Positions 1-5,590 of a stretch of DNA of 8,780 nt are shown here, piece after piece. Within the stretch, counting starts at the first letter, position 1. Each line of letters opens with the position of its first letter. The stretch covers positions 1 to 8,780 of the forward strand of contig CAJXTO010000058.1 in NCBI GenBank assembly GCA_913061245.1, written 5' to 3'. Made by a program: the position numbers and the translations under genes. The notes below the pieces were generated by a model. The model saw only the letters and a list, made by a program, of their open reading frames with translations. It was not told the DNA's origin and searched no databases. Origin of the DNA: an uncultured Oceanospirillales bacterium (GTDB lineage: Bacteria > Pseudomonadota > Gammaproteobacteria > Pseudomonadales > Litorivicinaceae).

Positions 1-299
1 CGACACTGACGGGTCGCCTCGATTTTCTGCGATCCGATGCGCCGCAGTTCGACTGAAAACTTGTTGAGATAATATTCGAGTGCAGCTGTTCGGCAAACAG
101 ACATCAGAAACAGCTTTGAGCTCATTGGCATCGATTTAACGGCGATCTGAAACTTCTCCTTTGTCCACTGCACTTCGACCCGCCCTGGCTCTGCATAATG
201 CTGGACTAGTTTTTCTTTTGCCGCCTCCGTGTTTGCAGACGAATATGGGGCCGTCAATCCAAGTGTCACCATTGTGATGCAGGCTAGCCAATATCTCAT
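1..299 (-). CDS. Secreted hypothetical protein, 3' end cut by window edge
   Basis: An open minus-strand frame runs from ATG at 299 to the left edge without a stop (99 codons visible). The start is supported by AGGAGA about six bases upstream. Residues 1-22 look like a signal peptide: short basic start (MRYW), hydrophobic core LACITMVTLGLTA, and a cleavage-like SSA before NTEA. The mature part is charged and mixed (QHYAEPGRVEVQWTKEKF, then FLMSVCRTAALEYYLNKF), with Cys at residues 69 and 99. I do not recognise the family, so no function is given; export to the periplasm is inferred from the N-terminus only. It is divergent from the small gene at 446. Confidence 0.6.
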   Translation of the reverse strand, partial: MRYWLACITMVTLGLTAPYSSANTEAAKEKLVQHYAEPGRVEVQWTKEKFQIAVKSMPMSSKLFLMSVCRTAALEYYLNKFSVELRRIGSQKIEATRQC

Positions 300-323
300 G
301 GCATTCTCCTAGGTATGGCCTTT

Positions 324-375
324 TAACAGTCTCAAGATATCGCATACGCTGTTAGGGAGACATGATTTGAATCAT
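324..375. promoter_or_regulatory. Inverted repeats between divergent genes
   Basis: This 146-base gap separates two divergent genes. It holds TAACAG (324-329) mirrored by CTGTTA (349-354), and a tighter palindrome ATGATT-TG-AATCAT (362-375). Either could be an operator for the flanking promoters. No convincing -35/-10 pair was found, and palindromes of this size also arise by chance. Confidence 0.2.
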
Positions 376-445
376 TGATGACTAAGAATCTGAAGTTTTG
401 TTTAGCACGGCCGATTGATAGGGTAGGTTTAGCTAGGATCGAGCG

Positions 446-619
446 ATGAGTTGGATTAAGCATCACATGCAAACATTTGTTGCGCTGGTCTGCATCGGCG
501 GGACTTTGTCATTTTGCGCCTATGCAATCATCGATTACGAATCAGACCGGTGCCATTACCGAGAGCTTCGCGGGTTTAATGAGGTCTTAGGCAAAAAGGG
601 CTGGTGCCGAATCCTCTAG
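446..619 (+). CDS. Small single-pass membrane protein, 57 aa
   Basis: ATG at 446 follows AGGA (435-438) with seven bases of spacing, and the frame ends in TAG at 617-619. The product has a short basic/aromatic start (MSWIKHHM), one hydrophobic segment at about residues 10-29 (TFVALVCIGGTLSFCAYAII), then a polar tail with two Cys (C36, C54) and many charges. A membrane-anchored protein with its tail outside the cytoplasm is the simplest reading, and C36/C54 could pair there. No family is recognised. The stop directly abuts the stop of the opposite-strand gene at 620, leaving no room for a separate terminator. It is short, but the RBS, membrane segment and exact packing against its neighbour favour a real gene. 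Confidence 0.5.
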   Translation: MSWIKHHMQTFVALVCIGGTLSFCAYAIIDYESDRCHYRELRGFNEVLGKKGWCRIL

Positions 620-961
620 CTAGATGATGCGACACGTTCCACTGACGATCTTGGTACCTGTGCCCGTGTCGTGACGGTGGTAGTAGAAAATTCCATTACG
701 AAACATCCCGCCCTCGACTTCGTTGCCAAAGCGAAATGATGTTTTCGAACCAAAACCAGTCATTGGCAATTCGTCGCGAGATCGCACTGGAAATCCAGGT
801 GCAATTGTGAGCATTCCATTACCATCTGCTGGGATCTCAAACTGAAACGCTCGTTTAGTAATCACATCAACACAACGGTAGGTCAGCGGTGCAGCCGCTT
901 GTGCGATTGATGTAAAGCCGACCAAAAAAACGGTGGCAATCGTTTTGATTACTTGATTCAT
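620..961 (-). CDS. Secreted hypothetical protein, 113 aa
   Basis: ATG at 961 is preceded by GAGGA four bases away. The N-terminus is a clear signal peptide: K6, a hydrophobic core (IATVFLVGFTSIA) and an AQAAA cleavage region around residues 20-24, predicting a periplasmic product of about 90 residues. The mature protein begins with a YRC motif (C30) and ends with TCRII (C110), so one disulfide linking the two ends is plausible. The middle is rich in Gly, Phe and short polar stretches, as in small beta-rich proteins. I do not recognise a family; an MliC-like fold was considered but no specific motif supports it. It converges on the 57-aa gene at 446. Confidence 0.65.
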   Translation of the reverse strand: MNQVIKTIATVFLVGFTSIAQAAAPLTYRCVDVITKRAFQFEIPADGNGMLTIAPGFPVRSRDELPMTGFGSKTSFRFGNEVEGGMFRNGIFYYHRHDTGTGTKIVSGTCRII

Positions 962-1016
962 TGAATCCTCGTCTGGTTAAAAACCTCTTTGATGAACACA
1001 TAGTACCGCGGTTTGT

Positions 1017-1038
1017 ATTTTCAATCATGGTTGAAAAT
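1017..1038. promoter_or_regulatory. 22-bp near-perfect palindrome, candidate operator
   Basis: ATTTTCAA (1017-1024) is mirrored by TTGAAAAT (1031-1038). The centre contains CATG (1026-1029), so only one base pair (1025/1030) breaks the symmetry over 22 bases. It lies in the 148-base gap between the divergent genes at 961 (minus) and 1110 (plus). Each arm includes TTGAAA, a five-of-six match to a -35 box, so a bound regulator could block promoters in either direction. The regulator is unknown; the sequence differs from the Zur box at 4545. Confidence 0.4.
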
Positions 1039-1109
1039 GAGAAGGTTGTGTCATTGCGTCGTAACGTGGCTGGCGCGCCTGATATGAGCTTTGGGGGGTG
1101 AAGAAACTT

Positions 1110-1238
1110 ATGAGCGACGACTTAAAAGTCTTAGAAAAAGAAGCTGAAGAGCTTCGTCAGAATTTGTGGGTATGGAAGGGCATCTCCTTTGTTCTTCTCA
1201 TTCTATACGTCAGTGAATTAGGTGGTTGGTTTAGCTGA
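1110..1238 (+). CDS. Coiled-coil/membrane microprotein, 42 aa
   Basis: ATG at 1110 opens a 42-codon frame ending in TGA at 1236-1238, whose last base is the first base of the racemase ATG (TGATG). This one-base overlap suggests translational coupling. Residues 3-18 are highly charged with heptad-like Leu spacing (DLKVLEKEAEELRQNL), followed by a hydrophobic segment at about 19-36 (LWVWKGISFVLLILYV), giving a membrane anchor with a short helical cytoplasmic head. An in-frame GTG at 1098 is an alternative start, but the G-run before it is too close to serve as its RBS; for the ATG, the GGGGGGTGAAG stretch is usable. No family is recognised, and whether it helps the racemase is inference. Confidence 0.5.
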   Translation: MSDDLKVLEKEAEELRQNLWVWKGISFVLLILYVSELGGWFS

Positions 1239-1933
1239 TGAAAACCATCGGACTTTTGGGCGGAATGAGTTGGGAGAGCACACAAACATATTACGCTCTC
1301 ATCAACCGAGTGGTTAACGAGAAACTCGGTGGCTTCCATTCAGCTAAGATTGTTATGGTGAGTGTCGATTTCGCTGAAATCGAAAAACTTCAATCGGCTG
1401 ATGATTGGGCTGGTGCCGCTGACATTCTGAGTCGTGCTGCTCGACAAATTGAGGCTGCAGGGGCTGATTTTCTTCTTATTTGTACCAATACGATGCATGA
1501 AGTGTACGACTTGATTTGCGCTTCGATAACCATCCCCGTCTTGCATATCGCGGATACGACAGCTCAACGCATTCATGAACTCAATATCACTACGATTGGG
1601 CTTTTAGGTACCCAATTTACAATGCAGCGCCCATTTTACAGAGAGCGACTCACCGAAAAGCACGGTATTCAAGTGATTACCCCGAGCTTAACCGATCAAG
1701 AGCGGGTGCACGCGGTGATTTATGACGAGTTATGTCACGGCATCATTCGCGAGTCATCGCGAGAGGTATACCGTGATGTTATGGCAAACTTGATCATGTC
1801 TGGCGCAGAAGCTGTCGTACTGGGTTGCACAGAAATTGGGTTGTTAGTCTCACCATCGGATGCGGAAGTGCCGCTCATTGATACAACAGAATCACATGCT
1901 AAAGCTGCTGTTCTTGAGGCACTTACTTCCTAA
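1238..1933 (+). CDS. Aspartate/glutamate racemase family protein (YgeA/RacX-like)
   Basis: The 231-aa product matches the cofactor-independent Asp/Glu racemase superfamily in length and motifs. These are an N-terminal GLLGGMSWEST followed by YY..IN (residues 5-22), the first catalytic Cys in CTNTMH (C82), and the second in LGCTEI (C197). Enzymes of this kind invert the alpha carbon by a two-base Cys/Cys mechanism without PLP; YgeA-type members act on several amino acids, so the substrate here is uncertain. No signal peptide is present, so it is cytoplasmic. Both catalytic Cys are intact, so it should be active. The ATG overlaps the stop of the 42-aa gene by one base and has only a weak AGGTGG further upstream, so translation probably depends on that gene. 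Confidence 0.9.
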   Translation: MKTIGLLGGMSWESTQTYYALINRVVNEKLGGFHSAKIVMVSVDFAEIEKLQSADDWAGAADILSRAARQIEAAGADFLLICTNTMHEVYDLICASITIPVLHIADTTAQRIHELNITTIGLLGTQFTMQRPFYRERLTEKHGIQVITPSLTDQERVHAVIYDELCHGIIRESSREVYRDVMANLIMSGAEAVVLGCTEIGLLVSPSDAEVPLIDTTESHAKAAVLEALTS

Positions 1934-1935
1934 AA

Positions 1936-1957
1936 ATTGAGCTTAATCAATGATTTT
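1936..1957 (+). terminator. Weak A/T-rich hairpin after racemase gene
   Basis: Just after the racemase stop, ATTGA (1936-1940) pairs with TCAAT (1947-1951) around a six-base loop, followed by a T-run at 1954-1957; the A-run before the stem could extend the pairing past one bulge. The stem is short and lacks G/C strength, so it is at best a leaky terminator. Confidence 0.25.
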
Positions 1958-2006
1958 GGCCAGATATCGAGTATTCTTTCGACGCTAACACTGAGCGAGA
2001 CATTGC

Positions 2007-2249
2007 ATGAAAGTATCCCCTAAATTCGTTGGCCCGATCGTGATGGCCTGCATTATGGCAACCATCATGACTGGATTCGTCACTTGGATGAACCTGGGAT
2101 TTACCGATGATTTCTTCATCAACTGGGGGCGGGCATTCGTGTTTGCATGGCCTGTCGCTTCAGTGGCTGCATTTCTTGCATTACCGATCGCACCAAAGAT
2201 TACGATGTGGATCGTGCATCAAATTAACGGGTATCCGTCTCAAAAATAA
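2007..2249 (+). CDS. DUF2798 family membrane protein, 80 aa
   Basis: The product fits the small DUF2798 family of two-helix inner-membrane proteins, whose function is unknown. Helix 1 spans about residues 8-29, rich in Met and Thr (IVMACIMATIMTGFVTW). A linker with N/W residues (FFINWGRAF) follows, and helix 2 spans about 43-62 with the family-like AWPVA followed by a proline-containing LALPIAP. The length is usual for the family. ATG at 2007 has only a poor purine-rich stretch upstream (GAGCGAGA), but no better in-frame start exists. It sits 73 bases after the racemase with only a weak hairpin between, so it may be read from the same transcript. Confidence 0.75.
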   Translation: MKVSPKFVGPIVMACIMATIMTGFVTWMNLGFTDDFFINWGRAFVFAWPVASVAAFLALPIAPKITMWIVHQINGYPSQK

Positions 2250-2327
2250 ATCACTTCAGTCTGTTGTCCTTGAAATTAAGCTCAACATCCCACACTGCAT
2301 GCATATGCAAGTCAGAGGATAAATGCT

Positions 2328-2534
2328 GTGCGTCGAGCTTTACTGGTCGTGGACTGGTTTCTAACAGTGCTATTTGCATTGTCTTTGATTGGGGTTTTGA
2401 TTGTGCTCGCGGGCTTGGGTGACGATCTGGATATTCTGATCTTTTTTGTTGTGCTCGGTGTGCCTTATGGACTTCTAAGATTTGTTGTTCTTGGGAGTCC
2501 CATTCCATTTACTGCGCTTCCAAAAGAGAAGTAA
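2328..2534 (+). CDS. Small two-helix membrane protein, 68 aa
   Basis: The frame starts at GTG 2328, eight bases after AGAGGA (2314-2319). An ATG at 2323 is in another frame and stops after 13 codons, so GTG is the better choice. Residues 6-30 (LVVDWFLTVLFALSLIGVLIVLAG) and about 35-54 (ILIFFVVLGVPYGLLRFVVL) are hydrophobic, separated by an acidic turn (GDDLD). The tail is polar and ends KEK. I recognise no family. It converges on zur, with three bases between the stop codons. A longer minus-strand frame covers the same bases but lacks any protein-like pattern. Confidence 0.55.
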   Translation: MRRALLVVDWFLTVLFALSLIGVLIVLAGLGDDLDILIFFVVLGVPYGLLRFVVLGSPIPFTALPKEK

Positions 2535-2537
2535 TTC

Positions 2538-2939
2538 TTAATGCTCTAGCCCTGAGCACGCGTTACACAACCCATGGATCTCAACCGTCGAATGTTTTGG
2601 TGTTAAGCCTGCGTTCTCCGCAAGTTCGTGAAGTGTCTTGTCGAATTGGGCATTGATGATTTCAGAGACGTGTTCGCACGAATCACAGATTGCAAAGCTT
2701 GTGACTTGATGGGATCCGCAATGGCGGTGTTGGCATGCAACATAGCTGTTGATGCTCTCCAACTTATGGATCAATCCATAGTCGATAAGCTTTTCAAGTG
2801 CTCGATAGACCTGAGGTGGTGCGCGGAGGCCTGCATCGGTTAGTTGGTCGAGAATCGAGTACGCACTCAAAGGACTTTGGTGTGATTCGAGTACCGCTAA
2901 AACGAGCGATTGATTTTTCGTCAGCTTCGTTTCACTCAC
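2538..2939 (-). CDS. zur: Zinc uptake regulator Zur (Fur family)
   Basis: The 133-aa product is a Fur-family metalloregulator, and the adjacent znu genes identify it as Zur. Residues 1-65 form the winged helix (recognition region around PPQVYRALEKL, 41-51). The C-terminal dimerisation half carries the two Cys pairs of the structural zinc site, CDSC (C85, C88) and CNAC (C125, C128). It also has His/Cys residues around 69-77 (ACQHRHCGSH) that may contribute to the sensing site. Zn-loaded Zur binds the operator between znuC and znuA and represses zinc import. It starts with GTG at 2939, five bases after a strong AGGGGA. It is one base from the znuB stop, so it is the third gene of a znuC-znuB-zur operon and is probably self-repressed. 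Confidence 0.93.
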   Translation of the reverse strand: MSETKLTKNQSLVLAVLESHQSPLSAYSILDQLTDAGLRAPPQVYRALEKLIDYGLIHKLESINSYVACQHRHCGSHQVTSFAICDSCEHVSEIINAQFDKTLHELAENAGLTPKHSTVEIHGLCNACSGLEH

Positions 2940-2940
2940 G

Positions 2941-3753
2941 TTATTCCCCTTTTAAAACGTTCTGTATGCGATGTGCTATCGGTGTCATCGAGAACAGAAA
3001 GAGTGTGACGGAAGCAACGACGATACTGGGACCTGACGGGGTATCTAAGTTCAGTGAACCTGTTAAGCCTAAAATAACCGCACATACGCCAACGATAGAA
3101 GACAGCATCATCATCTGGCCTGGTGAAGTCGACATGCGCCTGGCTGTAGCGGCAGGGATGATCAACAATGATGTGATCAATAGCACCCCAACGATTTTGA
3201 TCGCGACAGCGATGACCGACGCGATTAAGAGCATAAATATAATTTCTGCACGCTGAGGCTTTAACCCTTCTGCTTCTGCTAATTCACGACTGACAGTTGC
3301 AGCGAACAAAGATCGCCAAGTGACGAATAAAATAGCGCTGACCGAGATGAGCGTCCCAGCAATGATGGCCAAATCTCGCTGTGAAACCGCAAGAATGTCG
3401 CCGAATAAAAGCCCCATTAGATCGACACGGATCCATGTCATAAGTGATAAAACGACCAGGCCGATTGCGAGCGAGGCGTGAGCCAAAATACCGAGGAGCG
3501 CATCTGAAGAAATGCTTGCACGTCGCTGTAATAAGAAGAGCGTGATTGCGATAAGTGTGCACACAAGAAACACAGAAAGCTCTAGATGCAGTTCAAATAA
3601 CAATCCGAGCGCAATACCCAAAAGCGCCCCATGTGCCAACGTGTCGCCAAAATACGCCATGCGTTTCCAGATCACGAAGCAACCAAGAGGGCCTGCCATG
3701 AGAGCGAGCCCGATTCCGGCGAGGAGGGCGCGAACAAAGAAATCATCAATCAT
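2941..3753 (-). CDS. znuB: Zinc ABC transporter permease ZnuB
   Basis: An ABC-3 family membrane subunit that forms the zinc channel of ZnuABC in the inner membrane. Most of the 270 residues are hydrophobic helices. Family landmarks are AGPLGCFVIWKRMAYFGD (about 20-37), the LAHGALLG that follows, KIVGVLLITSLLIIPAATARR (186-206), which lies near the ATPase-coupling loop, and NLDTPSGPS (235-243). I chose ATG 3753 over the upstream ATGs at 3777 and 3768. The E. coli protein begins MIELLFPGWLAGI, and here MIDDFFVRALLAGI aligns from the first residue. This start also gives a normal eight-base overlap with znuC (ATGATTGA) instead of 32 bases. The longer form (278 aa) cannot be excluded. Confidence 0.92.
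   Translation of the reverse strand: MIDDFFVRALLAGIGLALMAGPLGCFVIWKRMAYFGDTLAHGALLGIALGLLFELHLELSVFLVCTLIAITLFLLQRRASISSDALLGILAHASLAIGLVVLSLMTWIRVDLMGLLFGDILAVSQRDLAIIAGTLISVSAILFVTWRSLFAATVSRELAEAEGLKPQRAEIIFMLLIASVIAVAIKIVGVLLITSLLIIPAATARRMSTSPGQMMMLSSIVGVCAVILGLTGSLNLDTPSGPSIVVASVTLFLFSMTPIAHRIQNVLKGE
2944..2950 (-). promoter_or_regulatory. Ribosome binding site of zur
   Basis: AGGGGAA on the minus strand lies inside the last codons of znuB and fixes the zur start at GTG 2939. It implies that zur is translated from the znu operon message. Confidence 0.7.
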
Positions 3754-4513
3754 GGCTGCATCCAGCATGATGTTCATGAGCTATTGATCCATCAGCAGTA
3801 TGTTGATGGTCATGGTGGTGTTGGTACAGTGCAATATCGGCATGTCCACGGAGACCAAATAAGGCTTGGAATTCATCAGTCTGAGACACGCTCACCGGTG
3901 TACCCGAACAACAGACATGACCATTGAGACAAATAACTTGGTCAGTTTTAGCCATCACGACGTGAAGATCGTGTGAAATCATAAGAATTCCGCAGTTGAG
4001 GTCATCGCGAATGGCCCCGATGAGCTGATACAGCTCGTTTTCGCCTGAAAAATCGACACCTTGAACAGGTTCATCAAGAACCAACAAATCAGGTTCGCGA
4101 GCAATAGCTCGAGCAATGAGAACGCGTTGGAATTCACCGCCAGACAGCGATCGAAGTTCTTGGTTCAATAAATGTCCGATGCCGGTTGCTTCAATAGCAC
4201 GGTGTTGCGCTTGGATTGATGGCTTGCTCGTCAAACGAAAGAAATGGTCAACGTCGAGTGGCAGGGTCCAATCGATCATTAATTTCTGGGGCACATAAGA
4301 AACTTTGAGGCCTCGAGCACAGAATGCCTCACCAGACGTTGGCTTCAGAATCCCGAGGGCCATTTTCGCCGTGGTGGACTTTCCTGAACCGTTTGGTCCA
4401 ATCAATGTGACGATCTCACCTTGGTTCACCGTCAGCGAGACATCACGTACAAGCCAACGATCAGTGGTTTGATAACCGGCGTTGGTCAGTCTGATGAGTT
4501 CTTTCTGCGACAT
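3746..4513 (-). CDS. znuC: Zinc ABC transporter ATP-binding protein ZnuC
   Basis: The 255-aa cytoplasmic ATPase has every ABC motif: Walker A GPNGSGKST (39-47), Q-loop VPQK (Q76), signature LSGGE (123-127), Walker B LLVLDEP (143-149) and the H-loop histidine in SHD (H181). The stretch VPQKLMIDWTLPLDV is typical of ZnuC. The C-terminus is histidine-rich: HHHDHQH at 232-238 corresponds to the HHHNHRH that I recall in E. coli ZnuC, but a second cluster (HEHH ... CSH, 246-254) extends it. It is the first gene of the operon, divergent from znuA. The ATG at 4513 lacks a good RBS (AGG is 12 bases away), so its translation may be weak or the leader very short. Confidence 0.95.
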   Translation of the reverse strand: MSQKELIRLTNAGYQTTDRWLVRDVSLTVNQGEIVTLIGPNGSGKSTTAKMALGILKPTSGEAFCARGLKVSYVPQKLMIDWTLPLDVDHFFRLTSKPSIQAQHRAIEATGIGHLLNQELRSLSGGEFQRVLIARAIAREPDLLVLDEPVQGVDFSGENELYQLIGAIRDDLNCGILMISHDLHVVMAKTDQVICLNGHVCCSGTPVSVSQTDEFQALFGLRGHADIALYQHHHDHQHTADGSIAHEHHAGCSHD

Positions 4514-4544
4514 GTGAGCATCGGACCTATTTATCGAAACGAAT

Positions 4545-4567
4545 GTAATGTTATATCATAACGTTTT
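4545..4567. promoter_or_regulatory. Zur box (zinc-uptake operator) between znuC and znuA
   Basis: The segment matches 18 of 22 defined positions of the gammaproteobacterial Zur consensus as I know it (half-site GAAATGTTATA, one free base, then its complement). The left half here is GTAATGTTATA (10/11) and the right half CATAACGTTTT (8/11). The symmetric core runs from 4547 to 4565. It is the only such site seen, in a 70-base gap between divergent starts, so it probably controls znuA and znuCB-zur together. On the minus strand, TATGAT (4560-4555), a good -10 for znuC, lies inside the box. CTGAAA (4584-4579), with an 18-base spacer, is a possible -35. Confidence 0.85.
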
Positions 4568-4573
4568 CAAATT

Positions 4574-4578
4574 GGAGA
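4574..4578 (+). promoter_or_regulatory. Ribosome binding site deciding the znuA start
   Basis: GGAGA lies five bases before GTG 4584. The upstream in-frame ATG at 4548 lies within the Zur box and has no Shine-Dalgarno sequence. Confidence 0.75.
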
Positions 4579-4583
4579 TTTCA

Positions 4584-5519
4584 GTGAAGAGACTGTTCAG
4601 CTTGGCGCTACTTTCTTTCGCCTTGGTTATCGCACCACAGGTTTACGCAGAACGGTTACGAATTGTCTCCTCGATCGCACCTGTGCACGCAATCGTTGTG
4701 GCGGTTGGTGGCGATCGCGTGCAGGCAGATCTCCTTCTTAAAGGATCCGCATCACCACATCATTTTTCACTGAAGCCCTCACAAGCCCAACTGCTTCAAA
4801 AGGCTGATTTTGTGGTTTTAGTCGATTTTGGCTTGGAGTCATTTCTGGCTAAGTCATTGGGGTCTCTGACGCCAGGTCGTGCGATTGAGCTCTCTGAAGC
4901 GCCTAATATTCAACTATGGGAGACGCGAGAGATTGGGGTGTTGTCGAGTGAACATGCGGAATCGCATTCGCACGGACACGATCACGGCAATGCAAGCCAT
5001 CATGATGATTTACACCTTTGGCTCGATCCGATGAACGCGATCGAGATGGCCAGCTACTTGGCCACCGTGCTATCCGACGCTGATCCTGCTGGTGAAGCGA
5101 TTTATCGAGAGAATGCTGCCCTTTTTAGAGATCGAGTCGAGAGTGCGACGAAAACGATCCGACGTCAGTTGTCACCCTACAGCAACCGACCCTATGTTGT
5201 TTTTCATGATGCTTTCCAGTATTTCGAAAAACGCTTTGGGTTGATGTCGCCTGCTGTCTTAACTCTGAACCCCGAAATGGCGCCGAGTGCGAAGGTGGTG
5301 AGCGAAATTAGAGAGTATTTGCTGTCGTCGGGTACCCAGTGTGTGTATCGAGAACCGCAGTTCTCGCCCTCTATTCTGAGATCGATGACTGAGGGACTTC
5401 CGATTACGATAGCGGAGCTCGATCCACTAGGGGAGGGTATGGCCATCGATGCTGACTACTATCCTCAAATTGTCTTGGAAATGGCCCAGTCGTTTGAGTC
5501 CTGCTTTTCTCAACCATGA
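4584..5519 (+). CDS. znuA: Periplasmic zinc-binding protein ZnuA
   Basis: Cluster A-I (TroA-like) solute-binding protein that captures zinc in the periplasm and delivers it to ZnuB. From GTG 4584 the product is 311 aa with a clean signal peptide (MKRLFSLALLSFALVIAPQVYA, cleaved near 22). The expected metal ligands are visible: H59 in PHHFSLKP, H144 in LHLWLDP and H208 in VFHDAF; LDPLG at 279-283 adds the conserved Asp. Between them is a His/Asp-rich loop (about 124-144), a hallmark of zinc rather than manganese binding proteins. C253 and C307 correspond to the disulfide pair of E. coli ZnuA. The longer 323-aa reading from ATG 4548 would put the Zur box in the coding region and bury the signal peptide behind 12 residues, so I reject it. 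Confidence 0.94.
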   Translation: MKRLFSLALLSFALVIAPQVYAERLRIVSSIAPVHAIVVAVGGDRVQADLLLKGSASPHHFSLKPSQAQLLQKADFVVLVDFGLESFLAKSLGSLTPGRAIELSEAPNIQLWETREIGVLSSEHAESHSHGHDHGNASHHDDLHLWLDPMNAIEMASYLATVLSDADPAGEAIYRENAALFRDRVESATKTIRRQLSPYSNRPYVVFHDAFQYFEKRFGLMSPAVLTLNPEMAPSAKVVSEIREYLLSSGTQCVYREPQFSPSILRSMTEGLPITIAELDPLGEGMAIDADYYPQIVLEMAQSFESCFSQP

Positions 5520-5532
5520 GGAAAATTGATAC

Positions 5533-5562
5533 TTCTCAAGGACCGTTTCAAACAACTATGAT
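5533..5562 (+). promoter_or_regulatory. Possible promoter before the DUF2892 gene
   Basis: TTCTCA (5533-5538, four of six) and TATGAT (5557-5562, five of six) are separated by 18 bases, placing a start site near 5569 and a leader of about 20 bases before ATG 5591. The -35 is poor, so this is tentative. It would let the DUF2892 gene, and perhaps the AtuA pair, be read independently of znuA. Confidence 0.3.
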
Positions 5563-5590
5563 TTGATCAGCTTTTCAAAGGAGAACGTGA

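Noticed and set aside
136..345. 69-aa minus-strand frame
   Set aside because: Overlaps in another frame the secreted protein starting at 299, which has an RBS and signal peptide; this one has neither.
2251..2508. 85-aa minus-strand frame
   Set aside because: Polar, low-complexity composition (many Q, R, H) without a motif; antisense to the membrane protein at 2328, which has a good RBS and clear helices.
2798..3256. 152-aa plus-strand frame across the zur/znuB junction
   Set aside because: Antisense shadow of two well-identified genes.
3754..3777. Longer znuB start at ATG 3777 (or 3768)
   Set aside because: It adds eight residues absent from the E. coli protein and a 32-base overlap with znuC; ATG 3753 aligns from residue 1 and overlaps by eight bases.
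3789..3809. CCATCA / TGATGG inverted repeat
   Set aside because: It falls in the His-rich coding end of znuC, where repeated CAT/ATG-type codons produce such symmetry.
4548..4583. Longer znuA with ATG start at 4548
   Set aside because: It lies in the Zur box, has no RBS, and would place 12 residues before an otherwise well-formed signal peptide that starts at GTG 4584.
5526..5562. TTGATA (5526) plus TATGAT (5557) as a promoter
   Set aside because: The spacer is 25 bases, too long for a sigma-70 promoter; TTCTCA at 5533 is the better, though weak, partner.
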